Shown here: piece after piece, positions 47,461 through 57,602 of the stretch
Numbering within the stretch: the stretch's first letter is position 1
Layout: every line of letters starts with the position of its first letter
Assembly: GCA_903822595.1 (NCBI GenBank)
Contig: CAIJPS010000043.1
Span: 40,311-104,310 of the forward strand
From: an uncultured Chlorobiaceae bacterium
GTDB lineage: Bacteria > Bacteroidota > Chlorobiia > Chlorobiales > Chlorobiaceae
Length of the DNA stretch: 64,000 nucleotides
Direction: 5' to 3'
Notes under the pieces: model-generated
Databases searched by the model: none
What the model saw: only the letters and a program-made list of their open reading frames with translations
Told to the model about the DNA's origin: nothing
Translations under genes and position numbers: made by a program

Positions 47461-48546
47461 ATGCAAAGTAATCAGACCTTTGCCGATGTATTCAGGGCCA
47501 GGGGGGTAAGCCGCAGAGACTTTTTGAAGTTCTGCTCTCTTACATCCGTCTATCTTGGCCTTTCACCATCGATGGTGCCGAATATTGTCCAGGCCATGGA
47601 AAATAAACCCCGGACTCCGGTCATCTGGCTTCATGGTCTTGAATGTACCTGTTGTTCAGAGTCTTTTATCCGCTCTTCCCACCCCTCTATCGAAGACCTG
47701 CTCTTCAACATGATCTCCCTTGACTATGATGACCTTCTCAGCGCAGCTGCTGGCCATCAGCTTGAAGATCAGCGCCGCAAGATCATGAAAGAGTACAAGG
47801 GAAAATACATCCTTGCCGTTGAAGGCAATGCCTCAACAAAAGATGATGGCGTCTACTGTATGGTCGGCGGCGACTCTTTTCTCAACACGCTGAAGGAGAC
47901 TGCGGCGGATGCGGCAGCAATCATTGCCTGGGGTTCATGTGCCTCTTTTGGTTGTGTGCAGAACGCAGATCCCAACCCGACCGGTGCAGCTCCGGTTTCA
48001 GATATTATCAAGAACAAACCAATCGTCAAAGTACCTGGCTGTCCGCCGATTTCCGAGGTCATGACCGGCGTCATTACTCATTTTCATACCTTCGGTACCT
48101 TGCCTGATCTTGACCGCCTTGGTCGTCCCAAAGCGTTCTACAATACAAGGATTCACGACAAATGCTACCGGCGTGCCTTTTTTGATGCAGGCATGTTTGT
48201 TCCAAGCTTTGATGATGAAGCGACAAGAAAAGGTTGGTGCCTCTACAAGATGGGATGCAAAGGTCCGACAACCTATAACTCATGCTCAAAGATTCAGTGG
48301 AACGGGGGGACAAGTTTTCCGATTGGTTCCGGTCATCCCTGCATTGGCTGCTCTGAACCGCATTTCTGGGACAGGGGGCCATTCTACCAGAGACTTGCCG
48401 AAGTTCCCTTCCTTGGCAGTGACAGCAATGCCGACAAGATTGGTGTGATTGCTGTTGGTGCCGCTGCTGCCGGTGCTGCCGCTCATGCAGCAGTCACGGC
48501 TGTAAAGAAGGCGAAGGCTGATAAGGATAATACAGATAAAGCTTAA
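47461..48546 (+). CDS. hupS: Membrane-bound NiFe hydrogenase small subunit
   Basis: Electron-transfer subunit of a group 1 uptake hydrogenase, exported folded by the Tat path. I choose ATG 47461, with GGAGG eight bases upstream; the in-frame ATG 47449 is part of that site. The N-terminus has the twin-arginine motif [10 protein letters not shown] (about 18-27) and a hydrophobic stretch. The proximal cluster ligands are in LECTCCSES (about 60-68), and the C-terminal part holds the cysteines for the medial and distal clusters ([21 protein letters not shown]). An alanine-rich segment near the end may be a membrane anchor. Confidence 0.95.
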   Translation: MQSNQTFADVFRARGVSRRDFLKFCSLTSVYLGLSPSMVPNIVQAMENKPRTPVIWLHGLECTCCSESFIRSSHPSIEDLLFNMISLDYDDLLSAAAGHQLEDQRRKIMKEYKGKYILAVEGNASTKDDGVYCMVGGDSFLNTLKETAADAAAIIAWGSCASFGCVQNADPNPTGAAPVSDIIKNKPIVKVPGCPPISEVMTGVITHFHTFGTLPDLDRLGRPKAFYNTRIHDKCYRRAFFDAGMFVPSFDDEATRKGWCLYKMGCKGPTTYNSCSKIQWNGGTSFPIGSGHPCIGCSEPHFWDRGPFYQRLAEVPFLGSDSNADKIGVIAVGAAAAGAAAHAAVTAVKKAKADKDNTDKA

Positions 48547-48561
48547 CCCAGGGAGTAGCTC

Positions 48562-50280
48562 ATGGCCAGAAAAATAGTTGTTGATCCGATTCCTCGTATT
48601 GAGGGACATTTGAGAATAGAGGCGAAGTTGAACGACAGTAATGCGATTGAGGAAGCGTACTCCAGCGGTACGATGTGGCGAGGTATTGAGGTGATTCTCA
48701 AGGGACGCGACCCGAGGGATGCCTGGGCGTTTACCGAGCGTATCTGTGGTGTCTGTACGACGGTGCATGCCCTTGCATCCGTTCGTTGCGTTGAGGATGC
48801 ACTTGGAATAGCTGTTCCAGCCAATGCCCGTATTATCAGGAATTTGATGAACGCCACACAGGTGACACAGGATCATCTGGTGCACTTTTACCACCTTCAC
48901 GCCTTTGACTGGGTCGATGTTGTCAGCGCCCTGAAGGCTGATCCGAAACAGGCTTCGGTGATTGCACAGAGCATCTCCCCATGGCCTAAATCGTCGGTGG
49001 GCTACTTCAAGGATTTGCAGCAGCGCCTTGTTGGTTTTGTCGAAAGTGGTCAGCTTGGTATCTTTTCCAACGGTTACTGGGGTCATCCGGCCTACAAGCT
49101 TCCGCCGGAAGTGAACCTGATTGCTGTGGCACACTATCTGGAGGCACTTGACTTCCAGAAGGAGATTGTCAAAATCCAGACAATTTTTGGCGGCAAGAAT
49201 CCTCATCCAAACTATCTGGTGGGTGGTATGGCCTGCGCCATCGATCCAAACAGTGATACGGCGATCAATATTGAGCGATTGTCGATGATCAAGAAAATCA
49301 TTGATCAGACCAATACGTTTATTGACCAGGTCTATATTCCCGATCTTCTTGCCATAGCCGGATACTACAAGGGGTGGCTGCATGGCGGTGGCCTTGGCAA
49401 CTATATGAGTTATGGTGATTTTCCCGAGACCAGGCTTGAGGATTTCAGGACATTGCTCTGGCCGAGGGGAGCTATTCTCAACAAGGATCTCAGCACCGTT
49501 ATTGATGTTGATCCACGGGATGCATCTGAGGTTACCGAAGAGGTGAGCCACAGTTGGTATACCTACTCCAAAGGAGATGGCAAGGGGCTTCATCCCTGGC
49601 AGGGAGAGACCAGTCCAAAATATACCGGCCCCAAACCTCCGTTTGAGTATCTCGATACCGACAAGAAGTACAGTTGGCTGAAGACACCTCGCTGGAAAAA
49701 CCACCCGATGGAGGTTGGTCCCCTTGCCCGCGTACTGATTGCTTATGCCAAGGGTGATCCCATGATCAAGGAGACGGTTGGTATGGTGCTTTCGACGCTT
49801 GGTGTCGGACCTGAAGCGCTCTTCTCGACGCTTGGCCGTACCGCAGCCCGTGGCATCGAATGCAAGCAGACGGCAGGGTTCATGCGCCATTATTACGATC
49901 AACTGATTGCCAACATTAAAACCGGTGATCTCCGTACCTTCAACAGTGATCGTTGGGAGCCCTCTACCTGGCCTGAAGAGTGCAAGGGATTTGGTTATAC
50001 CGAAGCTCCGCGTGGTTCGCTCGGTCACTGGATTCACATCAAGGACAAGAAGATCAAGGAGTACCAGATTGTTGTGCCCTCCACCTGGAATGCCTCCCCC
50101 CGTGACGCCAATGGTAATTCAGGTGCTTACGAGTCGGCATTGAAGGGGACTCCCATGATGATTCCCGAACAGCCGCTCGAAATTCTCAGAACGGTGCACT
50201 CATTCGATCCATGCCTTGCCTGTGCCTCTCATCTGTTTGATATGAACGGCAAGGAGATTACAACGGTTACAATCGTTTAA
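48562..50280 (+). CDS. hupL: NiFe hydrogenase large subunit
   Basis: Catalytic subunit that splits hydrogen. The 572-residue protein has the L1 motif RICGVCTTVHALASV (about 59-73) and the L2 motif DPCLACASH (about 549-557); these four cysteines hold the Ni-Fe site. After the last histidine 15 residues (LFDMNGKEITTVTIV) form the C-terminal peptide that a protease removes on maturation, matching the presence of a protease gene in this operon. Starts 15 bases after the small subunit. Confidence 0.97.
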   Translation: MARKIVVDPIPRIEGHLRIEAKLNDSNAIEEAYSSGTMWRGIEVILKGRDPRDAWAFTERICGVCTTVHALASVRCVEDALGIAVPANARIIRNLMNATQVTQDHLVHFYHLHAFDWVDVVSALKADPKQASVIAQSISPWPKSSVGYFKDLQQRLVGFVESGQLGIFSNGYWGHPAYKLPPEVNLIAVAHYLEALDFQKEIVKIQTIFGGKNPHPNYLVGGMACAIDPNSDTAINIERLSMIKKIIDQTNTFIDQVYIPDLLAIAGYYKGWLHGGGLGNYMSYGDFPETRLEDFRTLLWPRGAILNKDLSTVIDVDPRDASEVTEEVSHSWYTYSKGDGKGLHPWQGETSPKYTGPKPPFEYLDTDKKYSWLKTPRWKNHPMEVGPLARVLIAYAKGDPMIKETVGMVLSTLGVGPEALFSTLGRTAARGIECKQTAGFMRHYYDQLIANIKTGDLRTFNSDRWEPSTWPEECKGFGYTEAPRGSLGHWIHIKDKKIKEYQIVVPSTWNASPRDANGNSGAYESALKGTPMMIPEQPLEILRTVHSFDPCLACASHLFDMNGKEITTVTIV

Positions 50281-50292
50281 ACGGAGTTCGTC

Positions 50293-50976
50293 ATGGGGAG
50301 AATAATAGAAGAAATCTATGTATGGAGGCTGCCGGTCAGGCTTTATCACTGGATCAATGCCCTCTGTATGGTGACTCTTTTTGTCACAGGTATGTATATT
50401 GCGGCCCCCCTGCTGAGTCCTCCTCTCGGTGAGGCGGTCTGGTACAAGGGCATGGCCTGGTGGCGCTATATGCATTTTGTTTTTGCCTTTATTTTTATCG
50501 CCAACTTCCTTTTCCGCCTCTACTGGGCGCTCTTTGGTGGCGATAAATATGCCCGATTCGGTGGATTCAGGCCCTGGTCGCCATCGTGGTGGGGCACGCC
50601 GTTCAAGGAGCAGGTTGCGGCCTATCTTTTTCTTCGTTCGGATGAGCCAAACTATGTCGGCCACAACCCTGTTGCAGCCCTGGCCCACTTTCTCTTCATC
50701 TTCTGCGGCTCGACCTTTATGATTTTTTCGGGTCTTGCGATGTATGGTGAAAACAATCCGGCAGGGTTTAGCGAAACCTTGTTTGGCTGGATGATTCCGC
50801 TTTTTGGCGGCAGCTACACCCTTCACTTTATACACCATCTTGGGGCATGGATGTTGCCGATCTATGTTATCATGCACCTCTATGCGGTTGTCCGTCACGA
50901 TGTGGTTGACCGCACCAGTGTAACCTCTTCGATCATTACCGGCTACAAGCACAAGGTTGAGGAAGAGCCTGTTTGA
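50293..50976 (+). CDS. hupC: Hydrogenase b-type cytochrome subunit
   Basis: Membrane cytochrome that takes electrons from the small subunit to quinone. The 227-residue protein has four helices (about 18-42, 60-80, 125-147, 185-208) with the heme-ligand histidines in LYHWINAL (about 18-25), MHFVFAF (about 58-64), HHLGAWML and MHLYAVVRHD (about 180-205). It is the HyaC/HupC type. A terminator hairpin follows. Confidence 0.95.
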   Translation: MGRIIEEIYVWRLPVRLYHWINALCMVTLFVTGMYIAAPLLSPPLGEAVWYKGMAWWRYMHFVFAFIFIANFLFRLYWALFGGDKYARFGGFRPWSPSWWGTPFKEQVAAYLFLRSDEPNYVGHNPVAALAHFLFIFCGSTFMIFSGLAMYGENNPAGFSETLFGWMIPLFGGSYTLHFIHHLGAWMLPIYVIMHLYAVVRHDVVDRTSVTSSIITGYKHKVEEEPV

Positions 50977-51012
50977 GCGGAAAGTATTGTTTTATCTGTT
51001 TTTGTTCTGTGT

Positions 51013-51054
51013 AAAGCCCATTGCAGAGGTTTAACCTTCCCGCAGTGGGCTTTT
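51013..51054 (+). terminator. Terminator after the hydrogenase cytochrome gene
   Basis: AAAGCCCATTGC (51013-51024) pairs with GCAGTGGGCTTT (51042-51053) with one G-T pair and is followed by a short T-run. The protease gene starts just beyond it, so the terminator probably reduces, rather than stops, expression of the protease. Confidence 0.75.
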
Positions 51055-51083
51055 GTTATGTCGGTCAATCAATCCACTCTGCT

Positions 51084-51560
51084 GTGAAGTACAATCGTAT
51101 CAATGTTATCGGCCTTGGCAACGTACTCCATACCGACGAAGGTTTCGGAGTCGCAGCTCTCAACAGTTTCCGGGAATCATCCGATTTTCCTGAACAGGTA
51201 CACTGTATCGATGGCGGAACCCAGGGGATCTACCTGCTCGACTACATCGAGTCGTGCGATGCCGTCATTGTTTTTGACGCACTCATACCCCTCGACTATG
51301 AGCGCCGGGTCTATGTCTATCGCAACGATGAACTTCCCGCCTTTATTCATCGCAAAATGTCCTCGCATCAGATGGGCTTCAGCGAACTGCTCGGACTTGC
51401 CCGACTGCGCGGTAAAATGCCCCGTGAGCTTGTGCTGATCGGTGTTCCTCCCAAAGAGCTTGAACTCTCCATGGAATTAAGTCCTGAAGTTTCGCAGTTG
51501 CTGCCGGAAGCCGTAGCGGCAGGGCGGGCAATTGTTGAAGGATGGCTGGCCGAAGCATAG
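51084..51560 (+). CDS. hupD: Hydrogenase maturation protease
   Basis: Endopeptidase that removes the C-terminal peptide of the large subunit after nickel insertion. The conserved part starts with VIGLGN and DEGFG, so I choose GTG 51084 (158 residues) over ATG 51021, which lies inside the terminator. Motifs: GLGNVLHTDEGFG (nickel ligand aspartate/glutamate), DGGTQGIYLLDYI and DALIPL, then SSHQMGFSELL. It is the only maturation gene present; the hyp genes are not in this window. Confidence 0.92.
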   Translation: MKYNRINVIGLGNVLHTDEGFGVAALNSFRESSDFPEQVHCIDGGTQGIYLLDYIESCDAVIVFDALIPLDYERRVYVYRNDELPAFIHRKMSSHQMGFSELLGLARLRGKMPRELVLIGVPPKELELSMELSPEVSQLLPEAVAAGRAIVEGWLAEA

Positions 51561-51573
51561 TCTGAACATTCAC

Positions 51574-51614
51574 GGCCCATCGTCCTGGATTAGCGATTCC
51601 AGGAGAGATGGGCC
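51574..51614. terminator. Long hairpin between converging protease and folE genes
   Basis: GGCCCATC (51574-51581) pairs with GATGGGCC (51607-51614) and TCCTGGA (51583-51589) with TCCAGGA (51598-51604), a near-perfect 15-pair stem. No T-run follows on either strand, so its role as terminator is likely from position but not proven. Confidence 0.55.
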
Positions 51615-51630
51615 GGGCGACAAGGGAGAG

Positions 51631-52302
51631 CTAAGGTTTTATCAGACGCAGAAACTCGCTTCTTGTAGACTGTGAAGTAATGAATTGCCCCGACATGGCA
51701 GAGGTTGTGGTGACAGAATTGATTTTTTCGACGCCACGCATCACCATGCAGAGATGCCTTGCCTCAATCACAACCGCAACACCTTTCGGGTTCAGCACAT
51801 TCTGTATGGCATCACGTATCTGCTGGGTAAGCCGTTCCTGAACCTGGAGCCGCCGGGCAAAAACATCGACCACCCGTGCAAGTTTTGAAAGCCCCACAAT
51901 TTTACCATCAGGAATATAGGCAACATGCGCCTTGCCGAAAAAGGGGAGCATGTGGTGTTCGCACATTGAAAAAATATCGATATCCTTCACGAGCACCATT
52001 TCATCATAGGCCTCGGTAAAAACAGCCTTTTTTAAAAGCTCTTCAGGATCCTGACGATACCCTTTGGTCAGAAAGCGAAGCGAGCGGGCAACCCGTTCGG
52101 GTGTTTTCAGCAAACCTTCCCGGTGAGGATCCTCTCCGATTCCTTCAAGCATGGCAAAAACCGCACTGGAAAGCCCGCTGATAATCATCGGGTCGTTTTG
52201 TGTGCTCTCGGCTGCGCAGTCGTCATCATCGCAGCAGCTTCCCCGGCCTGAAGGAAGGGGGTTACTCTCCGAGATAGCGGACGGCATTTTTTCCTGTTTC
52301 AT
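51631..52302 (-). CDS. folE: GTP cyclohydrolase I
   Basis: FolE opens GTP to dihydroneopterin triphosphate, the entry to folate and, via QueD, to queuosine. The 223-residue protein has the zinc motif [20 protein letters not shown] (about 111-130) and the ending [13 protein letters not shown]. The first 38 residues are an unusual lead with CCDDDDC; an alternative start near residue 39 (MIISGLSSA) would remove it. The start overlaps the queD end by 41 bases, so the two are coupled. Confidence 0.96.
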   Translation of the reverse strand: MKQEKMPSAISESNPLPSGRGSCCDDDDCAAESTQNDPMIISGLSSAVFAMLEGIGEDPHREGLLKTPERVARSLRFLTKGYRQDPEELLKKAVFTEAYDEMVLVKDIDIFSMCEHHMLPFFGKAHVAYIPDGKIVGLSKLARVVDVFARRLQVQERLTQQIRDAIQNVLNPKGVAVVIEARHLCMVMRGVEKINSVTTTSAMSGQFITSQSTRSEFLRLIKP

Positions 52303-52711
52303 AGATAGTTACTTCATGGAGCAAAAGCTCCCGGTTATTGATGTTGCGCAGTCGTTCTTCAAGAATATCCCATACCAGCACGGCGAGAACCTCAGTTGTT
52401 GGCACACAATCCTGCAACTCCGGTACGTCATGGTTCAGGTGCTTGTGGTCAAATCGGGCAATGATCTCCTCCTCGAGAATGGAATTAAGCTCTTTCAAAT
52501 CGAAAAGAAAACCCGTGTCGCGGTTCACAATGCCCGAAATGGTCACCTCAAGCAGATAATTGTGCCCGTGGCCATATTTATTGCTGCATTTTCCGTAAAC
52601 TTCAAGGTTTTCTTTCTCCGTAACATGCGGATTGAAAAGCCGATGGGCGGCATTGAACTCTATTTTTCTTGAAACGTAGACTTTTCTCGGCTTCTTTAAA
52701 AGATCATTCAT
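52262..52711 (-). CDS. queD: 6-carboxy-tetrahydropterin synthase-like protein QueD
   Basis: QueD turns dihydroneopterin triphosphate into 6-carboxytetrahydropterin in queuosine synthesis; related enzymes make 6-pyruvoyl-tetrahydropterin. I start at ATG 52711 ([17 protein letters not shown]), 149 residues. Visible: FNAAHRLF (zinc ligand histidine), [12 protein letters not shown] with the catalytic cysteine and the GHGHNY zinc pair, and the [14 protein letters not shown] segment. It uses the product of the overlapping folE gene downstream, a good operon logic. Confidence 0.93.
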   Translation of the reverse strand: MNDLLKKPRKVYVSRKIEFNAAHRLFNPHVTEKENLEVYGKCSNKYGHGHNYLLEVTISGIVNRDTGFLFDLKELNSILEEEIIARFDHKHLNHDVPELQDCVPTTEVLAVLVWDILEERLRNINNRELLLHEVTIYETGKNAVRYLGE

Positions 52712-52957
52712 GGGGCGACAGTGAATCGGTTTTCTGGAGGCACCTCTGTAAATCACTTCCGTGATCAGGCAACAGGGAGAACCCGGCCTTTGCAGGAGTG
52801 CGCAGTATTGTACTCTCTTCGAATGATTATTTGTTTCAACTCAAGTAACCGTGGCTTAATACTATAAGTTTCAAGGATGTACATTGTTGCAGCCCTTCGA
52901 TACCCGGAACACCGCTCAATTGTTTAATTCTATTCACGTATTGATCTCTTTCACACC

Positions 52958-53371
52958 ATGCATATCACCGTTACCTTTAAAGGAAAGTTGCCGCTCGTTG
53001 GCGTGAACGATACGGGCCACAAGACCCGTTTTGACGCAACAATGGATTTTTCAGGCCCTGCTAAATACGCTTCACCCATGGATACAGTGCTTGAAGCGCT
53101 TGGAGCCTGCTCCATGATGGATATTATTGCCATCATCAAAAAAATGAGAAAAGAGCTGACCATGCTCGAAGCTGATATTGAGGCACAAAGGGCGGAAAAG
53201 CATCCGAAGGTCTTTACTTCGATTCATGTGAGGTACCGCATGAAAAGCCCCGATGGCACCATTGCCGACCTTGAAAAAGCCACCGGCCTTTCGATGGAGA
53301 AGTATTGCAGCGTTGCGGCCATGCTGAGAGCGTCGGGGTGCAACATAACATGGTCAACGGAACTTGTTTAA
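52958..53371 (+). CDS. OsmC-family peroxidase
   Basis: A 137-residue OsmC/Ohr-like protein that reduces hydroperoxides with two cysteines. ALGACSMMDIIAII (about 45-58) and the C-terminal ASGCNITWSTEL (about 124-135) hold the two conserved cysteines, and MDFSGPAKYASPMD provides the substrate pocket arginine-type region. It is a short form without a tail. Confidence 0.9.
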   Translation: MHITVTFKGKLPLVGVNDTGHKTRFDATMDFSGPAKYASPMDTVLEALGACSMMDIIAIIKKMRKELTMLEADIEAQRAEKHPKVFTSIHVRYRMKSPDGTIADLEKATGLSMEKYCSVAAMLRASGCNITWSTELV

Positions 53372-53507
53372 ACCGGTATCAAGGAGCTTGATTCCGCTGC
53401 TATCTATAGAAATTACAGCTCTTTGGATTATATTAACACTGATATTTTCCTGGTTGTTGTTGTCTCCCGCCTGAGATCATGGGCCAAACGATACAAAGGG
53501 TTCAATA

Positions 53508-56195
53508 ATGCATGAAAGCGAGTGGAAGACCCGGAAAACAAGGATTGACAGGCAGCTCCAGGCGCTTAACCCTGCATGGGAGATTATTCCATACACCCCC
53601 GCATTGAACACGTCCGAACTGACCTGCCATGCGGTTGAAGAGTATCCAACCCTCAACGGGCCCGCTGATTATGCCCTGTTTGTGAACGGCAAGCTGCTTG
53701 GTATAATCGAAGCCAAAAAGGTTGCTGTCGATCCCCGGAACGTTCTCGAACAGGCCAAGCGCTATGCAGCCGGGTGCTCGAACACCATCGGCCGATGGGG
53801 CAGCTTTCATGTGCCTTTTTTGTTTGCTTCAAACGGTACAAAAATCTGGTTCGCCGATGTCCGCGATAAAAACTACTATTCGCGGGAGCTGCTTGATTTT
53901 CATTCCGCAGATTCGCTTCAGGAGATGCTGGCAAAAGATAACGCTCATAGCAGAAAGTGGTTCAAGAAAACCCCGAACGAGATTGAGCGCCTTCGCCCCT
54001 ATCAAAAAGAGGCAATTGCGGCAGTTGAAGAGGCTCTGACAGTCGGTAAACGGCTGATGATGCTTGCCATGGCAACGGGTACAGGCAAAACCTTTACGAC
54101 GGTCGCCATGGTCTACCGGCTGATCAAGTCAGGGTACGCCCGGCGCATCCTCTTTCTTGTCGATCGCCGTGCGCTTGCAGCCCAGGCTTCACAGGCATTT
54201 TCATCCTTCATTACTCCGAGCGGCAACAAGTTCAATCAGGAGTATGAGCTCTTCAGTCAGCGATTCCAGCATGGTGATTTCGAAGAGGGGGTGCCGTTTG
54301 ATATCGGTGTTTTGCCGAATGACTATCTGACCCGGCCGAACGCCGCCCATACCTTTGTCTATGTTGCCACTATCCAGCGGATGGCAATCAATCTTTTTGG
54401 TCGTGAAGGCTCATTTATCCAGAACGGCAGCGACCCGGATATCGATGATGATGCCGATAAAATCCATATCCCCATTCACGCTTTTGACATCATCATTGCC
54501 GATGAATGTCATCGAGGCTACACCTCTGCCGATACGAGTATCTGGCGTTCGGTGCTCAACCACTTTGACGCGGTTAAAATAGGGCTGACCGCAACGCCCG
54601 CCTCACACACGGTAGCCTACTTCGGAAACCCGATCTATCGCTATATGGTGGAGCAGGCTGTGCTTGAAGGGTACCTTGTGGACTATCAGGCGGTTAAAAT
54701 CAAGTCCGATGTCCGCATCAACGGGATTTTTCTCAAGGAAGGGGAGGTTGTCGGCCTCAAAAATCCCGATACCGGAATTGAGCAGATGGACGCCCTGGAA
54801 GACGAGCGCGAGTTCAGCTCACAGGAGGTGGAGCAGAAAATAACCTCCCCCGACAGCAACCGGAAAATCATTGAAGAGATAGCCCGCTATGCACTGGAGC
54901 ATGAAAAGAAAACCGGGCAATTTCCCAAAACGCTGATATTTGCCGTCAACGACATTCCCCATACCTCCCATGCCGATCAACTGGTCGCCATTGCCCGCGA
55001 CGTCTTTGGCCGGGGGGATGATTTTGTCCAGAAAATCACCGGAAGCGCCTCGGTTGACCGCCCGCTTGAAAAAATCAGGCGATTCCGCAACCGACCGCAG
55101 CCCGGTGTTGTTGTTACGGTCGATATGCTCTCCACCGGCGTTGACATTCCTGCGCTTGAGTTCATCGTCTTCCTCCGTCCGGTTAAATCCCGCATACTCT
55201 GGACGCAGATGCTCGGAAGGGGAACTCGCAAATGCCCCGAAATCAACAAAGAGTTCTTCACCATTTTTGACTGCTTTGACGGCACTCTGATTCAATATTT
55301 CAGGGACTCCACCGATTTTGTCATTGAAGTGGAAGAGGCTGGCCAAACCGTCACCATAGCCGTTATCATAGAGAACATCTGGAACAATGTGGAGCGGGAT
55401 TACAACGTCAGGCGGCTGGTCAAAAGGCTCAGAAGGGTAGTCGCTACCATGAGCGGCAAGGCACGTGAAGATTTTTCCGCGTTTATTCCTGAGGGCGATG
55501 TTAGCCGCTTCACCGATGCGTTGCCCGGCAACCTGAAAACCGCATTTAATGACACCATGGCGCTGCTCCGCAACCCGCAGTTTCAGGAGCTGCTGCTCAA
55601 TTATGACCGTGCAAGGGTTCCGTTCTATGTTGCGTACGGCACGCAGGACTATGTCACGTCAGAGTTTGTCTTTGCCGCGCATGAAGGCCAGCTTAAACCG
55701 CAGGAGTACCTTAAAGCCTTTTCACTCTTCATCAAGACAAACAAGGAGAAGATAGATGCCCTCTCCATACTCTTCCGCAATCCGGGAAAGTGGAATACCG
55801 AAGCGCTCAAAGAGATCCGCCATCATCTCAAAACAAACCACTTTGAGGAAGCAGAGGTCCGCAAGGCCCATGAACTGTCAGGTCACAAAGCAATGGCCGA
55901 TATTATCTCCATCATAAAAAATGCCGATAACGAGCAGAACCCTCTTTTGACTGCTGAAGAGCGGGTAAACAAGACTCTTGCCGATATTCTTGCCGCTCAT
56001 GCATTTAAACCTGAAGAAAAAGAGTGGCTGGAGTATATTCGGGAGCATTTGATCATCAACCTTGCCATAGACACAGAGAACTTCGATCTGGTTCCTGTCC
56101 TTGAACGGCATGGCGGTCTGGCAAAGGCAACCAGGATTTTCGGTGCGAAACTGGAAAAACTGCTTAAAGAAATTAATGCAAAACTGGCCGCATAA
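53508..56195 (+). CDS. hsdR: Type I restriction enzyme R subunit
   Basis: Motor and nuclease subunit of a type I restriction enzyme. The 895-residue protein has the N-terminal nuclease region (HSDR_N, about 30-150, with GPADYAL, then GIIEAKK as the PD-EXK core), an SF2 helicase with Walker A MATGTGKTF (about 185-193), the DECHRGY box (about 333-339) and GLTATPA, then SF2 motif VI-like GRGTRKCPE, and an EcoEI-type C-terminal domain. Length is typical of the EcoEI family. ATG 53508 begins MHESEWKTRK. hsdM follows nine bases later. Confidence 0.96.
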   Translation: MHESEWKTRKTRIDRQLQALNPAWEIIPYTPALNTSELTCHAVEEYPTLNGPADYALFVNGKLLGIIEAKKVAVDPRNVLEQAKRYAAGCSNTIGRWGSFHVPFLFASNGTKIWFADVRDKNYYSRELLDFHSADSLQEMLAKDNAHSRKWFKKTPNEIERLRPYQKEAIAAVEEALTVGKRLMMLAMATGTGKTFTTVAMVYRLIKSGYARRILFLVDRRALAAQASQAFSSFITPSGNKFNQEYELFSQRFQHGDFEEGVPFDIGVLPNDYLTRPNAAHTFVYVATIQRMAINLFGREGSFIQNGSDPDIDDDADKIHIPIHAFDIIIADECHRGYTSADTSIWRSVLNHFDAVKIGLTATPASHTVAYFGNPIYRYMVEQAVLEGYLVDYQAVKIKSDVRINGIFLKEGEVVGLKNPDTGIEQMDALEDEREFSSQEVEQKITSPDSNRKIIEEIARYALEHEKKTGQFPKTLIFAVNDIPHTSHADQLVAIARDVFGRGDDFVQKITGSASVDRPLEKIRRFRNRPQPGVVVTVDMLSTGVDIPALEFIVFLRPVKSRILWTQMLGRGTRKCPEINKEFFTIFDCFDGTLIQYFRDSTDFVIEVEEAGQTVTIAVIIENIWNNVERDYNVRRLVKRLRRVVATMSGKAREDFSAFIPEGDVSRFTDALPGNLKTAFNDTMALLRNPQFQELLLNYDRARVPFYVAYGTQDYVTSEFVFAAHEGQLKPQEYLKAFSLFIKTNKEKIDALSILFRNPGKWNTEALKEIRHHLKTNHFEEAEVRKAHELSGHKAMADIISIIKNADNEQNPLLTAEERVNKTLADILAAHAFKPEEKEWLEYIREHLIINLAIDTENFDLVPVLERHGGLAKATRIFGAKLEKLLKEINAKLAA

Positions 56196-56204
56196 ACGGT
56201 TCTC

Positions 56205-57602
56205 ATGACGGATATTGTCAACAAACTATGGGGGATGTGCCACACCCTCCGCCACGATGGAATTGATTACGGTGACTACATCGAGCAGCTCACCTATCTG
56301 CTCTTTATCAAGATGGCCGATGAAAAAAGTGTTGCACTTCCTGCCGGCTGCGACTGGGATGCACTCAAAAGCTTCTCCGGCACCGAACTGACCGACCACT
56401 ACCTGCTTGTTCTCCAGAGACTTCGTGATGCCAAAGGGCTTCTCGGCGACATCTTTGCCCAGTCGATGCCACGCTTCAACAATCCGGTAAGTCTCAAAAA
56501 GATTATTACCATGATTGATGCCGAAGAGTGGGCAAGCATGGGCGTGGACGTGAAAGCCGAAGCCTTTGAAGGGCTGCTTGAAAAAGCGGCCAGCGAAGGC
56601 AAAAAAGGAGCAGGCCAATACTTTACACCCCGAGTGCTGATTCAGTCGATTGTTCGCATCATGCAGCCCGATCCGCTGAAACAGAAGGAACTGACCATCT
56701 GTGATCCCGCCTGCGGTACCGGCGGCTTTCTGGTGGCAGCTTACGAGTGGCTGATGGAAAAGACCAGAGGAGCCCTGCCGATTGATGAGATCAAGCGGAT
56801 AAAAGAGCGTACCTACTACGGGCAGGATCTGGTTGCCCGTCCGCGTCGTCTGGCTCTGATGAACCTCTTTCTGCATGGATTGAAGCCCATCATCTATCTT
56901 GGCGATACCATCTACGAACCCGACAGGGGAGAGCAATACAATGTTGTGCTCACCAATCCACCCTTTGGAACAAAAGGGGCAGGGCAAGCCCCTGTCCGCG
57001 ACGATTTTACCATTCAGACCTCCAACAAGCAGCTCAACTTTCTGCAGCATGTGCTGACCATCCTGAAGCGGGGAGGTCGTGCGGCAATTGTCCTTCCCGA
57101 TAACTGCCTTTTTGAAGACAAGGCGGGAGAGGTCTTTGAAATCCTGATGGCCGACTGCAACGTCCACACTGTTCTGCGTCTGCCGCGAGGCACCTTTATC
57201 CCCTACGCCAACGCGCAGGCGAATGTGGTCTTCCTGCAGAAGGGGATTCCGGCCGAAACCGTCTGGATCTACGACTGCCGTTCCAACATACCGGGCTGTA
57301 CCAAGAAGGATCGCCCGCTCACGGCAGAGATGTTTACCGACTTTGAAAAATGCTACGGCACAGACCCGAACGGGAAGAGCGAGAGGGTCGATCAGGGACC
57401 GGAAGGAAGGTTCCGCTCATTCCACATCAACGAAATCAGGGAGCGTGATTACAAACTCGATATCAAGTGGCTCAAGGATGATTCGCTCGATGACCCGAAC
57501 GACCTGCCAGAGCCGACCGATCTGATTGCCGAAGCCGTAACGGAACTCGAAGCCATTGTTGATGAACTCAACGAGATCACCCTTTTGCTCGGGAGGGATT
57601 GA
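56205..57602 (+). CDS. hsdM: Type I modification methyltransferase subunit
   Basis: N6-adenine methyltransferase that protects host sites. The 465-residue protein has GAGQYFTPRVLIQSIV (about 140-155), the SAM motif CDPACGTGGFLVA (about 168-180) and the catalytic NPPFG (about 253-257), plus an N-terminal helical domain and a C-terminal helical tail. It overlaps hsdS by four bases (ATGA), so M and S are coupled. Confidence 0.97.
   Translation: MTDIVNKLWGMCHTLRHDGIDYGDYIEQLTYLLFIKMADEKSVALPAGCDWDALKSFSGTELTDHYLLVLQRLRDAKGLLGDIFAQSMPRFNNPVSLKKIITMIDAEEWASMGVDVKAEAFEGLLEKAASEGKKGAGQYFTPRVLIQSIVRIMQPDPLKQKELTICDPACGTGGFLVAAYEWLMEKTRGALPIDEIKRIKERTYYGQDLVARPRRLALMNLFLHGLKPIIYLGDTIYEPDRGEQYNVVLTNPPFGTKGAGQAPVRDDFTIQTSNKQLNFLQHVLTILKRGGRAAIVLPDNCLFEDKAGEVFEILMADCNVHTVLRLPRGTFIPYANAQANVVFLQKGIPAETVWIYDCRSNIPGCTKKDRPLTAEMFTDFEKCYGTDPNGKSERVDQGPEGRFRSFHINEIRERDYKLDIKWLKDDSLDDPNDLPEPTDLIAEAVTELEAIVDELNEITLLLGRD

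Noticed and set aside
48286..50037. 583-codon minus-strand ORF opposite the hydrogenase large subunit
   Set aside because: It is the antisense of a strongly conserved gene and encodes no recognisable domains.
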